Part shown: positions 53,773-63,128 of the stretch, one piece after another
How positions within the stretch are numbered: position 1 is the stretch's first letter
How the letters are laid out: every line of letters starts with the position of its first letter
Origin: Sphingobacterium chuzhouense
Lineage (GTDB): Bacteria > Bacteroidota > Bacteroidia > Sphingobacteriales > Sphingobacteriaceae
Direction: 5' to 3'
Length of the DNA stretch: 64,000 bases
NCBI RefSeq assembly: GCF_014692525.1
Contig: NZ_JACNYL010000001.1
Location: forward strand, 992,001 to 1,056,000
Translations under genes and position numbers: made by a program
Notes under the pieces: generated by a model
Databases searched by the model: none
Told to the model about the DNA's origin: nothing
Seen by the model: the letters and a program-made list of their open reading frames with translations, nothing else

Positions 53773-55053
53773 TTATACTTTTGGTAATTTATAACCATTA
53801 TGGTATTTCGCCAATAGGTAGTCATTCGCTTTTTTATCTGTAAATTTACGTTTCGTACGATCCCAATACAATTTTTCACCAGTTCGGTAGGCGATATTCC
53901 CCATTTGAGAAAATACAGCAATATGTGCTCCGACCTGAATAGGTGCATTAACCAACGTATGATCTTTTTTTGCTATAGCTTGGACAAAGTTTTTCATGTG
54001 CGTATCCAAACCGTTATCTTTAGGTTTTTGAAGTGCGACGGCTTCCATTTTTCCTTTTTCGGCAATAACTTCCCAACCGCCCCTATTCAATACCAACGTG
54101 CCATTATCTCCGATAAATGCCACACCATGATTTCTGCCATACGGCCCGAGGCTAATACCTATAGCATGTTCCCATTGAATACTAAAATCTTCAAATTCAT
54201 AAACAACACTCAACGTATCCGGTGTTTCCGAAGCGCCATTTGGATCTGCATATTTACCTCCTGATGCCATGACCGACACAGGATCTGATACCTTCATGCC
54301 CAGTAGCGCGTAGTCCAGCATGTGTACACCCCAATCGGTCATGAGTCCACCGGCATAGTCCCAAAACCAACGAAATTCAAAATGAAATCTATTGGGGTTA
54401 AATGGACGTTTTGTGGCGGGGCCTAACCACAGATCATAATGTACACCTTCCGGAACAGGAATATCAGGCTTCTGTTGGATTGTCTTTTTCCAATCCACAT
54501 AAGACCAAGCCTTTACTGTTCTAATTTTCCCTAATCTTCCAGAGTGTACAAAATCGATGGCATCCCGAAAATGTTGCTGACTGCGTTGCCATTGACCGAC
54601 CTGAACAATACTGGAACTATTATCAACAGCTTTCACCATGATATCGCATTCTTGTACTGAATTGCCGATAGGCTTTTCGAGATATACATGCTTTCCTGCT
54701 TTCACTGCATCTATAAGCTGCAGGCAATGCCAATGATCTGGCGTGGCTATAATAACAATGTCCACTATATCCCCTTCCAGCATATCTTTATAGGAGACGA
54801 ACGTCTTCACATCAATTCCGCGTTCGGACAATTCAAACGTACGTTTCTTTAACACGTTTTCATCCGCATCACACAGTGCGGTACAGCGAACGTTTGGTTG
54901 CTTTAAAAGTGCATTTAAGTTTGACCATCCCATTCCATGTACTCCAATCAATCCTACCCTAAGCTCCGTTTGGTTGGCAAAAGCTGTAGAAAAAGGTATA
55001 AAAGCTGATGCTGCAAAAATGGATGAAATCTTTATAAAATCTTTTCTGTTCAT
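53773..55053 (-). CDS. Gfo/Idh/MocA family oxidoreductase, exported
   Basis: 426 residues with an N-terminal signal (NRKDFIK, then IFAASAFIPFSTAFA) that looks like an Arg-Lys variant of the Tat motif. The Rossmann part contains RVGLIGVHGMGWSN, ALCDADENVLKKR, ATPDHWHCLQLIDAVKAGKH and VYLEKPIGNS. The C-terminal domain has WSYVDWKK and FRWFWDYAGGLMTDWGVHMLD, typical of PUL-associated members. It is the first gene of the unit. CAAATGTA at 55116-55123 reads TACATTTG on the minus strand and could be its -7 element, but no -33 element is seen. Confidence 0.88.
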   Translation of the reverse strand: MNRKDFIKISSIFAASAFIPFSTAFANQTELRVGLIGVHGMGWSNLNALLKQPNVRCTALCDADENVLKKRTFELSERGIDVKTFVSYKDMLEGDIVDIVIIATPDHWHCLQLIDAVKAGKHVYLEKPIGNSVQECDIMVKAVDNSSSIVQVGQWQRSQQHFRDAIDFVHSGRLGKIRTVKAWSYVDWKKTIQQKPDIPVPEGVHYDLWLGPATKRPFNPNRFHFEFRWFWDYAGGLMTDWGVHMLDYALLGMKVSDPVSVMASGGKYADPNGASETPDTLSVVYEFEDFSIQWEHAIGISLGPYGRNHGVAFIGDNGTLVLNRGGWEVIAEKGKMEAVALQKPKDNGLDTHMKNFVQAIAKKDHTLVNAPIQVGAHIAVFSQMGNIAYRTGEKLYWDRTKRKFTDKKANDYLLAKYHNGYKLPKV

Positions 55054-55240
55054 TTAGCGCGTTCTTTTTCCGATTTCAAGAAATTCAATCTTACTATTCG
55101 GGTCTACAATTAACCCAAATGTAAAGAATATCGAACGCACTTTCTGTACTCGTAATATTTAATTTACGAAAACGTTGTAATTTATGCAATGGATTAATTA
55201 TACCTCTGTCGGCATTGAAATGTCGTGCGTATAAGGAATT

Positions 55241-56395
55241 CTACAATAATTCCGTTCCGTTAGAAGGAATGACCTTGATAGCCGTCAATTCCAGATCAAA
55301 CTGTTTCTGATAAATAGGTGCCAATCGATCAACCAATAAATCTTGGAAAGATTTCTTCACTAAGTTTATAGTACAACCACCAAAACCGCCACCCATCATT
55401 CGCGCGCCTATCACCTCTGGAAAAGATTTCACATAGTCTACCAAGAAATCAAGTTCGCGACAGCTTACTTCATACTCCTTACTTAATCCTTCATGTGCGC
55501 GAAACATTTGCCTGCCTACTGTTTCCAAATCGCCCTGTTCCAATGCTTCACATGCACTATTCAACCGTTCATTCTCTTCTACAACAAACCGACATTTGAC
55601 ATATACATCCATATCCACTGGCTTAACATGACTTTCCAGCATATCCAAAGTCATATCACGTAAGCTCTTCACCTCCGGAAATTGTTGTTGTACCAAACGG
55701 ACACCTTCTTCACAGGAAGCTCGTCTGTCGTTATAAGCGGACGAAGCAAGAGAATGTTTTACATTGGTATTCAATAATAAGATTGCATAATCGCCTAATT
55801 CCAATGGTTTATAAGAAAACGAAAGATCTCGGCAATCCAGCTTTACTACATGATCGGCCTTGCTCATTACGGATGCAAACTGATCCATAATGCCACATTT
55901 TACGCCGGCATACGTATGTTCAGCCTGCTGCCCTATTTTTGCAATATCGACGCGTCCTATTTCCAAATCAAAGAGTACGTTGAGTGCAAAACCCGCAGCA
56001 CACTCCAGTGCTGCTGAGGATGACAGTCCAGCCCCCAAAGGAACATCACCATCAATATACATATCAAACCCTCTTAACATAGCTCCTCTTAACTGAAGCT
56101 GATGCACTACGCCAAGCACATAGTTAGGCCAGCCCTGTTCTACAGGTTGTATCTCGCTTATTGGAATTTCAAAATATGCTTTAAAATCTTCTGCATATAA
56201 ACGGATGATATCGTCGTCTCGCTTGCCTACACCCACATAAATCGCTTTATCGATTGCTGTGGGAAGCACAAAGCCTTCGTTGTAATCCGTATGTTCGCCA
56301 ATAATGTTAATTCTTCCCGGCGAACGTATTACGTGTACAGGGGCATATCCAAAAACGGTTGTATATCTTTCTTCTATTTGTTGTTTAGAAATCAT
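55241..56395 (-). CDS. galK: Galactokinase
   Basis: A 384-residue GHMP kinase phosphorylating galactose at C1 (Leloir pathway, cytosol). It has the galactokinase signature RSPGRINIIGEHTDYNEG, the ATP-binding PLGAGLSSSAALECA, catalytic region KCGIMDQFASVMSKADHVVKLDCR and C-terminal GARMMGGGFGGCTINLV. Length is typical. Its ATG is 4 nt after the galT stop, so the two genes are co-transcribed. Confidence 0.97.
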   Translation of the reverse strand: MISKQQIEERYTTVFGYAPVHVIRSPGRINIIGEHTDYNEGFVLPTAIDKAIYVGVGKRDDDIIRLYAEDFKAYFEIPISEIQPVEQGWPNYVLGVVHQLQLRGAMLRGFDMYIDGDVPLGAGLSSSAALECAAGFALNVLFDLEIGRVDIAKIGQQAEHTYAGVKCGIMDQFASVMSKADHVVKLDCRDLSFSYKPLELGDYAILLLNTNVKHSLASSAYNDRRASCEEGVRLVQQQFPEVKSLRDMTLDMLESHVKPVDMDVYVKCRFVVEENERLNSACEALEQGDLETVGRQMFRAHEGLSKEYEVSCRELDFLVDYVKSFPEVIGARMMGGGFGGCTINLVKKSFQDLLVDRLAPIYQKQFDLELTAIKVIPSNGTELL

Positions 56396-56399
56396 GTAT

Positions 56400-57437
56400 T
56401 TATCCTTTGTAATGAATCGTAGATTGTTGTTTTAGTGTGTTTGCTGCTTGTTCGGGCGTAATATCACGTTGCGGTGTAGCCAACATCTCATAGCCTACCA
56501 TAAATTTTTTGACGGTAGCGGAACGCAATAACGGTGGATAAAAATGCATGTGCCAATGCCATTCGGGATGTTCCCCCATATTTACGGGCGATTGGTGCAT
56601 ACCTGCCGAGTAAGGAAAAGACGTCTTAAAAATATTATCGTAACGAATCGTTAACTCTTGTAATGTACGCGCAAAGTCTTCTTTCTCGTCTTCTGTAAAT
56701 TCTAAAATTGAAGATACCGGACGTTTGCTGACAATCATCGTTTCGTAAGGCCAAGCAGCCCAGAAAGGAACAAGGGCTACAAAATGTTCGTTATTGATAA
56801 TGATACGTTCATCTTTCTTCAATTCAAGTGCCACATAATCTTGAAGAAGTGTACGTCCATGCTGTTGAAAATAAGCTTTCTGCTGTGTACTCTCTTTTTC
56901 TATCTCTACAGGCAATGAGCTTTCAGCCCAAATCTGACCATGTGGATGTGGATTACTACACCCCATGATACTGCCTTTATTTTCAAATATCTGAATATAC
57001 TTTATCCATTCTTTTGCGGACAGCTCTCTGAATTCCTTTTGCCAAAGATCCACTACTGCTTTGATGGCCAGCAAATCCATTTGGGGAAGGGTCAAATCAT
57101 GGCGAGGCGAAAAGGAGATGACTTTACATATCCCTCTTTCGGATTCAGCAATGAGCAAGTTTTCCTCATCAAATTGCTCGATGGATGTTTCTTCCAATAA
57201 AGCCGAAAAGTCATTAACAAATACGAAACTATCTTTGTAATCGGGGTTTTGTGTACCGTCTGCGCGTTTATTACCTGGGCATAAATAACACTTTGGGTCG
57301 TACTGTGGACGATTGTCCGGTGCTAAATCCTCGACCTGTCCTTGCCAAGGGCGTTTACTACGATGTGGAGAAACAAGAATATAATCTCCTGTTAAAAGAT
57401 TCTTACGTTTGTGTGGTTGTTCTGCAAAATCTAACAT
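56400..57437 (-). CDS. galT: Galactose-1-phosphate uridylyltransferase
   Basis: A 345-residue enzyme moving UMP from UDP-glucose to galactose-1-phosphate. It shows DYILVSPHRSKRPWQGQ, the zinc-site CYLCPGNKRADG, the active-site NPHPHGQIWAE, and the C-terminal GMHQSPVNMGEHPEWHWHMHFYPP. Length is normal. It is the first gene of galT-galK; galE lies 41 kb away. A palindrome at 57498-57525 upstream may be the operator. Confidence 0.97.
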   Translation of the reverse strand: MLDFAEQPHKRKNLLTGDYILVSPHRSKRPWQGQVEDLAPDNRPQYDPKCYLCPGNKRADGTQNPDYKDSFVFVNDFSALLEETSIEQFDEENLLIAESERGICKVISFSPRHDLTLPQMDLLAIKAVVDLWQKEFRELSAKEWIKYIQIFENKGSIMGCSNPHPHGQIWAESSLPVEIEKESTQQKAYFQQHGRTLLQDYVALELKKDERIIINNEHFVALVPFWAAWPYETMIVSKRPVSSILEFTEDEKEDFARTLQELTIRYDNIFKTSFPYSAGMHQSPVNMGEHPEWHWHMHFYPPLLRSATVKKFMVGYEMLATPQRDITPEQAANTLKQQSTIHYKG

Positions 57438-57497
57438 GGTTTAAGGTTATATTTTTATAAATATCACCTTTTTTTTGCAAAATCAAAATAGAAAGGA

Positions 57498-57525
57498 CAT
57501 AAAAGTGTCAATATTACACTTTATG
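57498..57525. promoter_or_regulatory. Near-perfect palindrome upstream of galT
   Basis: CATAAAAGTGT (57498-57508) opposes ACACTTTATG (57516-57525); one extra A breaks the symmetry. It lies 60 nt upstream of the galT ATG and 14 nt after the stop of the upstream minus-strand gene. There is no T-run, so an operator is more likely than a terminator. Confidence 0.4.
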
Positions 57526-57539
57526 TTATTCACCAGTAG

Positions 57540-58814
57540 CTAAGAAAGAATTGGCTTTTCTCCTTTTATCAATTCAAAAACAGTAATTTCTGGCAAAATT
57601 CCTACACGTCCGGGATATCCTAAAAACCCATAACCTACGTTTACGTAGAGTTTTTGATTTTGCTCCTCATAAAGCCCAGCCCATTCTTTATATACGTATT
57701 TGGCGGGGCTCCACTGGAAATGTTCTCCACGAACGCCGAACTGCATTCCATGTGTATGTCCTGCAAACATGACATCAACATCGGTATCTAATACCTGTGC
57801 TCGCCAATGCGATGGATCATGTGATAGCAGCAACTTCACGGGAGATTCTTCCGTTCCCATCAGTGCCTTTTTCAAATCCCCTTTCTTCGGAAAACGACCT
57901 GTACCCCAGTTTTCCACTCCAACAATGGATATCTTCTCGTTATTCACCTCTATATCGCGATTCTCATCCAACAGCAAATCCCACCCCATTACCTTATGTG
58001 TTTCTTTGAGGTTTTTCAAGTTTTTACGCTTTGCTGCAGAATCCTCTCTACCAAAATAGTAATCTCCGTAATCATGATTCCCCAATACGGAATACACCCC
58101 TAAATCTGCTTTTAGCTTCGTAAAAATATCTTGATAATCCCGCATTTCGGAAGCAACATTATTGACTAGATCGCCTGTAAAAAACACGGCGTCGGGCTTT
58201 TCTCCCATCAACATTTCTATGCCGCCCAATACCGCTTTCTTATTATAAAAAGAACCCGAATGTACATCCGATATTTGTGCGACGCGCATGCCATGAAAGG
58301 ATGCTGGTAGATTAGGTAAATACAGTTTCTGACGAATGACTTTATAATCATACCCGCCGGAAATCATACCCCATGACAAAGGAAATATAGGCAATGACGC
58401 TACCAGTATTCCGGATTTAGTTAAAAACTCTGAACGGGAAATACCATTCACCGGTTTTTCTGGTAAGGGTTCCGAAAGTTCTTCTACCCGCTCTGGTAAA
58501 CTTTCGTTTCTGCGCGGTGAGAAAAGCTTTGCTACCCAAATCCCACCCCGACGAATATCGTCGAGAAGCAAGACGACAATGAAAATAAACTTACTAGCCG
58601 CCGTCATGAAAAACGCGACTAAAATAACCGATCTATATGCTAACGGAAGGTTGAACTTTGCCGAGATATAGAGTCCTAATAAAAGGGCAATAGAATAGCC
58701 CCACCACATTACCGAAAACCACTTTGTTTTCGCTACTTTAATTTTCGTCGCTCGTAAAGCAAAGAAAATATAAAAGTCAAAAACAAGCAGCAATATTGCG
58801 TTAAATATTAACAT
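57540..58814 (-). CDS. Membrane-anchored metallophosphoesterase
   Basis: 424 residues. The first about 105 hold four membrane segments (NAILLLVFDFYIFFAL, WWGYSIALLLGLYI, SVILVAFFMTAA, FIFIVVLLL), then a linker, then a calcineurin-like phosphoesterase domain with the full metal-site set: DVHSGSFY, GDLVNN, LGNHDYGDYYFG, SHDP and GHTHGMQFG. It resembles YaeI/YkuE-type proteins, some of which act on UDP-diacylglucosamine or phosphodiesters; the substrate is not known here. Only 10 nt separate it from the hemH stop, so it is co-transcribed with hemH. Confidence 0.9.
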   Translation of the reverse strand: MLIFNAILLLVFDFYIFFALRATKIKVAKTKWFSVMWWGYSIALLLGLYISAKFNLPLAYRSVILVAFFMTAASKFIFIVVLLLDDIRRGGIWVAKLFSPRRNESLPERVEELSEPLPEKPVNGISRSEFLTKSGILVASLPIFPLSWGMISGGYDYKVIRQKLYLPNLPASFHGMRVAQISDVHSGSFYNKKAVLGGIEMLMGEKPDAVFFTGDLVNNVASEMRDYQDIFTKLKADLGVYSVLGNHDYGDYYFGREDSAAKRKNLKNLKETHKVMGWDLLLDENRDIEVNNEKISIVGVENWGTGRFPKKGDLKKALMGTEESPVKLLLSHDPSHWRAQVLDTDVDVMFAGHTHGMQFGVRGEHFQWSPAKYVYKEWAGLYEEQNQKLYVNVGYGFLGYPGRVGILPEITVFELIKGEKPILS

Positions 58815-58824
58815 ATTAATCTTT

Positions 58825-59850
58825 TTATCCTTGTGCTAATCGTTTCAGCACATTAATCCATTTGGGGTCGTCATTCAAACTTTCTACCATCGTGATCTCT
58901 TCTCCTCCTAGCGACTTAAACTCATTTGCATATTCCACCCGAATTTCATCCAATGTTTCTATACAATCTGCTACAAAAGCTGGGCTAAACACCAATAGTT
59001 TTTTATATCCTTGCTCCGCCATCTGGTGCAAAGTATCTGATGTATAGGGCTGAATCCATGGCGTCTTTCCTAAGCGCGACTGGAAGCAAACCGAATATCG
59101 CTCTTTTGAGAGACCCAATTTTGTCGCTATTGCGCGCGATGTCGCGTAACACTGTGACAGATAACAATGTGCTTTTTTGTTCTCTTTACAGGAACCGCAG
59201 CCCGAGTCCGGGCATTTTAGCGCGCCTGTAGGATCGACCTTACCAAGCTGTCTCACAGGCAATCCGTGATAGCTGAATAGCACATGGTCATATTCTTCGA
59301 TGGGATATTGACGTCCATGATTGGCATACGTCTCGCACATTTCTTCGTCATCGCAATAATTACTAACGAAAGTTACCTGCGGAAAGTATTGCCAGCCCCG
59401 CATTATCTCCATTACTTTATCAATCACCGAGCCTGTTGTTGCGGAAGCATATTGCGGAAAAAGAGGAATCACCCGAATAGACTCCAACTTCATCGTTTCC
59501 ATTTTTTTCAGTACCGAAGCGATAGATGGGTTTTGGTAGCGCATCGCCAACTCCACATGGTAATCCTCTCCCAATTCCTGTTGCAGCAGATCACGTTGCA
59601 ATTCACTGTAATACATTAGAGGAGACCCTGTTTTTTCGTCCCATATGGTACGATAGGTTGCGGCTGAAAGTGGAGCACGTTTTGGAACAATCGCTCCTTT
59701 CACCAATAATGTACGCCCTAGATATGGAATATCCATCACCCGAGGATCCATTAAAAACTCTGTCAAATACCTACGCACATCAGCTGTTGTAGGGTTGTCC
59801 GGTGTGCCTAGTTGCACCAAAAGAACTCCTTTTGTAGCGCTCTTATTCAT
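58825..59850 (-). CDS. hemH: Ferrochelatase
   Basis: About 341 residues from ATG 59850 (the TTG at 59859 is less likely). It inserts ferrous iron into protoporphyrin IX, the last step of the classical heme pathway. Motifs: GVLLVQLGTPDNP, YLTEFLMDPRV, MRYQNPSI, IPLFPQYASATTGSV, the catalytic-histidine motif LFSYHGLPVRQ, and CFQSRLGKTPWIQPYT. The C-terminal FSPAFVADCIETLDEI holds the second active-site acid. Cysteines in CPDSGCGSCKENKKAHC may bind a cluster or metal. Confidence 0.96.
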   Translation of the reverse strand: MNKSATKGVLLVQLGTPDNPTTADVRRYLTEFLMDPRVMDIPYLGRTLLVKGAIVPKRAPLSAATYRTIWDEKTGSPLMYYSELQRDLLQQELGEDYHVELAMRYQNPSIASVLKKMETMKLESIRVIPLFPQYASATTGSVIDKVMEIMRGWQYFPQVTFVSNYCDDEEMCETYANHGRQYPIEEYDHVLFSYHGLPVRQLGKVDPTGALKCPDSGCGSCKENKKAHCYLSQCYATSRAIATKLGLSKERYSVCFQSRLGKTPWIQPYTSDTLHQMAEQGYKKLLVFSPAFVADCIETLDEIRVEYANEFKSLGGEEITMVESLNDDPKWINVLKRLAQG

Positions 59851-59923
59851 TTCGTACAAAAATAACCATAAATTACAGGGAAGAAGGGAAAACCCAGATA
59901 ATATGAGAATAACATGACCGAGC

Positions 59924-60772
59924 CTAAAACTGCTCGAGTGTTTGTTTTACATTTTTCATGAGCCACATGGGCGTCGATGTAGCACCACAAATCCCCACGG
60001 TGTCGTTAGGTTCGAATAGCGTTTCGTCCAATTCTGCTGGGTCAGAGATAAAATAGCTTTGGGAATTTGCTTGTCTGCACACATCATAAAGTACTTTTCC
60101 ATTGGAAGATTTCTTACCGGATACAAATACAATCTTATCGTATTGACGGGCAAAATCACCTAAATCTTCGTAGCGATTGGACACTTGCCGACATATCGTA
60201 TCGTTGGCTTTTACTTCATAGCCTCGATTTTGCAACTCTTCTTTAATAGCATAAAATTTATCGACGCTTTTTGTGGTTTGGCTATACAAGGTAAAAGATG
60301 AAGGAAGTTCGACATGATCCAATTCTTCTAAGTCTTGAAACACGATTGCTTCATTGTTTGTTTGCCCTTGTAGTCCGATTACTTCTGCATGACCATGTTT
60401 GCCAAAAATCAAGATTTTTTCCTGTCCGTCATAAGAGGTCTTGATCCTGTTTTGTAGTTTAAGCACCACTGGACACGAAGCGTCAATAAGCGTAATATTG
60501 TTCTCTAATGCCGTACGATATGTTTCAGGAGCTTCTCCATGCGCACGAATCAAAACTTTCTCATTCTGTAGATTGGCTAAATCTCCATGCCCGATAATAC
60601 GCAGGCCTTTTGCTTTTAAGCGGGCTACTTCTTCGTCATTATGAACAATATCGCCCAAACAATATAAATATCCATCTTCTTCCAGGATTTCTTCCGCCAT
60701 ATCAATAGCATAAACAACACCAAAACAGAAGCCGGAGTCTTTATCAATAGTTACTTGAAGATCTTTAGCCAT
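59924..60772 (-). CDS. ispH: 4-hydroxy-3-methylbut-2-enyl diphosphate reductase
   Basis: A 282-residue enzyme of the MEP isoprenoid pathway producing IPP and DMAPP. The three cluster cysteines are Cys16 (SGFCFGV), Cys100 (DASCPVV) and Cys194 (DTICRQVSNRY). HGDLANL, RAHGEAPETY, GKHGHAEVIG and SQTTKSV are further family motifs. Length is normal. It lies 73 nt upstream of hemH on the same strand. Confidence 0.97.
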   Translation of the reverse strand: MAKDLQVTIDKDSGFCFGVVYAIDMAEEILEEDGYLYCLGDIVHNDEEVARLKAKGLRIIGHGDLANLQNEKVLIRAHGEAPETYRTALENNITLIDASCPVVLKLQNRIKTSYDGQEKILIFGKHGHAEVIGLQGQTNNEAIVFQDLEELDHVELPSSFTLYSQTTKSVDKFYAIKEELQNRGYEVKANDTICRQVSNRYEDLGDFARQYDKIVFVSGKKSSNGKVLYDVCRQANSQSYFISDPAELDETLFEPNDTVGICGATSTPMWLMKNVKQTLEQF

Positions 60773-60790
60773 ACTTTACAAAAGTAAAGA

Positions 60791-61135
60791 TTATTTTGTT
60801 AATAACCTCTTCCACCAAGACTTCTTAATACCCACGTACCATCGACTATTTTCTTCTTTTACGGGAAATACGTCGATATAGTTCCCTTGCCCTTCATCAC
60901 CCTTTCCGGTTTGCAAATCGAATCGATGTCGATGATAAGAACAAACTAATTTTTCACCTTCACACCAACCGAGGCTGAGATCGGCTCCTGCATGTGGACA
61001 ACGACTCGAGGTAGCATAAAGCTTTCCGTTCAATAAAACGATGCAAAGCTTTTTACCTCCGACCTCCGCTCTCTCAATTTTCCCTTCTTCGCGAGGTTTC
61101 TTTATGGCAAACCATTCTATGTTATCCTTCTCCAT
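60791..61135 (-). CDS. Rieske [2Fe-2S] domain protein
   Basis: 114 residues from ATG 61135 (MEKDNIEWFAI). An upstream ATG at 61174 would add 13 hydrophobic residues but starts almost inside the typA terminator, so it is less likely. Cluster ligands are Cys46 and His48 (CPHAG) and Cys65 and His68 (CSYHRHRF). The small ferredoxin-like form resembles the NirD/dioxygenase-ferredoxin class and should act as an electron carrier; its partner is not visible. It lies 18 nt upstream of ispH, which itself needs electrons, so a link is possible but unproven. Confidence 0.88.
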   Translation of the reverse strand: MEKDNIEWFAIKKPREEGKIERAEVGGKKLCIVLLNGKLYATSSRCPHAGADLSLGWCEGEKLVCSYHRHRFDLQTGKGDEGQGNYIDVFPVKEENSRWYVGIKKSWWKRLLTK

Positions 61136-61180
61136 ACCTAAAGATAATAAAATTGTAATGACTGTTAATTGCATTAAAAT

Positions 61181-61206
61181 AAAAAAGAGACGCCTAGGCG
61201 TCTCTT
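61181..61206 (-). terminator. Intrinsic terminator downstream of typA
   Basis: A perfect 22-nt palindrome at 61185-61206 (arms AAGAGACGCCT and AGGCGTCTCTT) followed on the minus strand by TTTTTT. It lies 31 nt after the typA stop. Confidence 0.9.
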
Positions 61207-61237
61207 AAAAATATCAATAAATCGTTAGACTCTTAAT

Positions 61238-63043
61238 CTATTGGAATTTCTTTGCATTTATCTTCCGTTCGTTTTCTGTTAGGTAGATTTTACGCAAACG
61301 GATGGATTGCGGTGTCACTTCGATATATTCATCTGCTTGGATATATTCCATACATTCTTCTAATGAAAATTTAATAGCAGGTGCGATACGCACGTTATCG
61401 TCTGAACCAGATGCCCGCATATTCGTCAATTGCTTTCCTTTTGTCACGTTGATTGTTAGGTCATTATCCCGGATATGCTCTCCCAGGATTTGACCTTCGT
61501 AGATATCTACTCCCGGATCAACGAAGAAACGTCCACGGTCTTGCAGCTTGTCAATGGAATACGCCGTGGTTGTACCTGTATCCAACGAAATTAATACGCC
61601 TGCCAAACGACCTGGAATGGTTCCTTTCCAAGGCTCATATCCTTTTAGACGATGTGCCATGACTGCTTCACCAGCAGTAGCCGTCAACACATTATTCCGC
61701 AATCCGATGATACCTCTGGATGGAATAGAGAATTCCAAGTGTTGCATTTCTCCTTTGGTTTCCATCACCAGTAGCTCCCCTTTACGTTGGGTAACCAGCT
61801 CGATCACTTTCCCTGACACATCTGCAGGAACATCGACAACCATATCTTCGATCGGCTCACATTTCACGCCGTCAATTTCTTTTACGATTACTTGCGGTTG
61901 CCCCACTTGTAATTCGTATCCTTCGCGGCGCATCGTTTCAATCAATACCGATAAGTGCAGAATACCACGACCATACACCAACCAAGCATCTGGAGATTCC
62001 GTAGGCACGACACGCAAAGCCAAGTTCTTCTCTAATTCTTTCTGCAAACGATCGTAAATATGACGAGAAGTCACAAACTTACCTTCTTTACCAAAGAATG
62101 GGGAGTTATTAATTGTAAATAACATGTTCATCGTAGGCTCATCGATGTGGATCACCTCCAATTGCTCTGGATTTTCAAAATCAGCTATCGTGTCTCCAAT
62201 TTCAAAGCCTTCTATACCAACTACCGCACAAATGTCGCCAGCTTGTACTTCCGATACTTTAGCTCGGCCTAAACCTTCAAATATCTGCAATTCCTTTACG
62301 CGGGATTTTACAACTTTTCCATCACGTTTCACTAAGGAAACAGGTTGGCCTTCTTTGATCGTACCACGTGCTACACGTCCGATAGCGATACGGCCAACAA
62401 ATGTAGAGTAGTCTAACGACGTGATCTGCATCTGCAAAGTACCTTCGGAAATTTTAGGTGCCGGTATATGTGAAACGATAGCTTCTAATAAATCTGTGAA
62501 ATCTGTTGTAGGCTGCTTCCAGTCTGTAGACATCCAGCCTTGTTTAGAAGAACCATATAATACCGGGAAATCCAGCTGCTCTTCCGTCGCTCCCAAGTTG
62601 AAAAATAGATCGAATACTTGTTCGTAGACCTCGTCCGGGCGACAGTTTTCTTTATCTACTTTGTTCACGACGACGATAGGTTTGATCCCCAATGCCAATG
62701 CTTTCCCCGTAACAAAACGAGTTTGTGGCATCGGACCTTCAAACGCGTCTACCAATAATACCACTCCATCTGCCATTTTCAATACACGCTCCACTTCTCC
62801 ACCGAAATCGGCGTGACCGGGCGTATCGATAATGTTGATTTTGGTATCTTTATATCTTACGGATACGTTTTTGGACACAATCGTGATACCGCGTTCACGT
62901 TCCAGGTCATTGTTATCCAAAATCAATTCTCCCGTATTTTCGTTATCTCTGAATTGATTTGTATAATGTAGGATTTTGTCAACGAGGGTTGTTTTACCGT
63001 GGTCAACGTGTGCGATGATCGCAATATTTCTGATGTTTTGCAT
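61238..63043 (-). CDS. typA: Ribosome-associated translational GTPase TypA/BipA
   Basis: About 601 residues from ATG 63043 ([19 protein letters not shown]); a longer reading from 63079 runs into the kbl terminator. GTPase motifs: AHVDHGKTT (G1), [11 protein letters not shown] (G2), [10 protein letters not shown] (G3), [11 protein letters not shown] (G4). EF-Tu domain 2 and EF-G III/V-like domains follow, and the BipA-specific C-terminus ([26 protein letters not shown]). It acts in ribosome assembly and growth under stress or low temperature. Confidence 0.97.
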   Translation of the reverse strand: MQNIRNIAIIAHVDHGKTTLVDKILHYTNQFRDNENTGELILDNNDLERERGITIVSKNVSVRYKDTKINIIDTPGHADFGGEVERVLKMADGVVLLVDAFEGPMPQTRFVTGKALALGIKPIVVVNKVDKENCRPDEVYEQVFDLFFNLGATEEQLDFPVLYGSSKQGWMSTDWKQPTTDFTDLLEAIVSHIPAPKISEGTLQMQITSLDYSTFVGRIAIGRVARGTIKEGQPVSLVKRDGKVVKSRVKELQIFEGLGRAKVSEVQAGDICAVVGIEGFEIGDTIADFENPEQLEVIHIDEPTMNMLFTINNSPFFGKEGKFVTSRHIYDRLQKELEKNLALRVVPTESPDAWLVYGRGILHLSVLIETMRREGYELQVGQPQVIVKEIDGVKCEPIEDMVVDVPADVSGKVIELVTQRKGELLVMETKGEMQHLEFSIPSRGIIGLRNNVLTATAGEAVMAHRLKGYEPWKGTIPGRLAGVLISLDTGTTTAYSIDKLQDRGRFFVDPGVDIYEGQILGEHIRDNDLTINVTKGKQLTNMRASGSDDNVRIAPAIKFSLEECMEYIQADEYIEVTPQSIRLRKIYLTENERKINAKKFQ

Positions 63044-63064
63044 TGAGCGATAATGTATTATAAA

Positions 63065-63105
63065 AAATTTGAGGTGCAAAGTTAATCATTTTGCACCTCA
63101 AATTT
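63065..63105 (-). terminator. Terminator downstream of kbl, overlapping the typA leader
   Basis: A perfect 16-bp stem (63065-63080 with 63090-63105, core GAGGTGCAAA) with a 9-nt loop. On the minus strand it runs into TTTTTTATA, ending kbl transcripts. The minus strand also reads TAACTTTG across loop and stem, a match to the TAnnTTTG -7 element, so the typA promoter may overlap it. Confidence 0.85.
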
Positions 63106-63128
63106 TTATTTTTAACTACAATAATTTA

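Noticed and set aside
61136..61174. N-terminal membrane anchor for the Rieske protein from ATG 61174
   Set aside because: That start lies only 7 nt from the typA terminator T-run, and the extra residues are not needed by the domain; the ATG at 61135 is preferred, though not proven.
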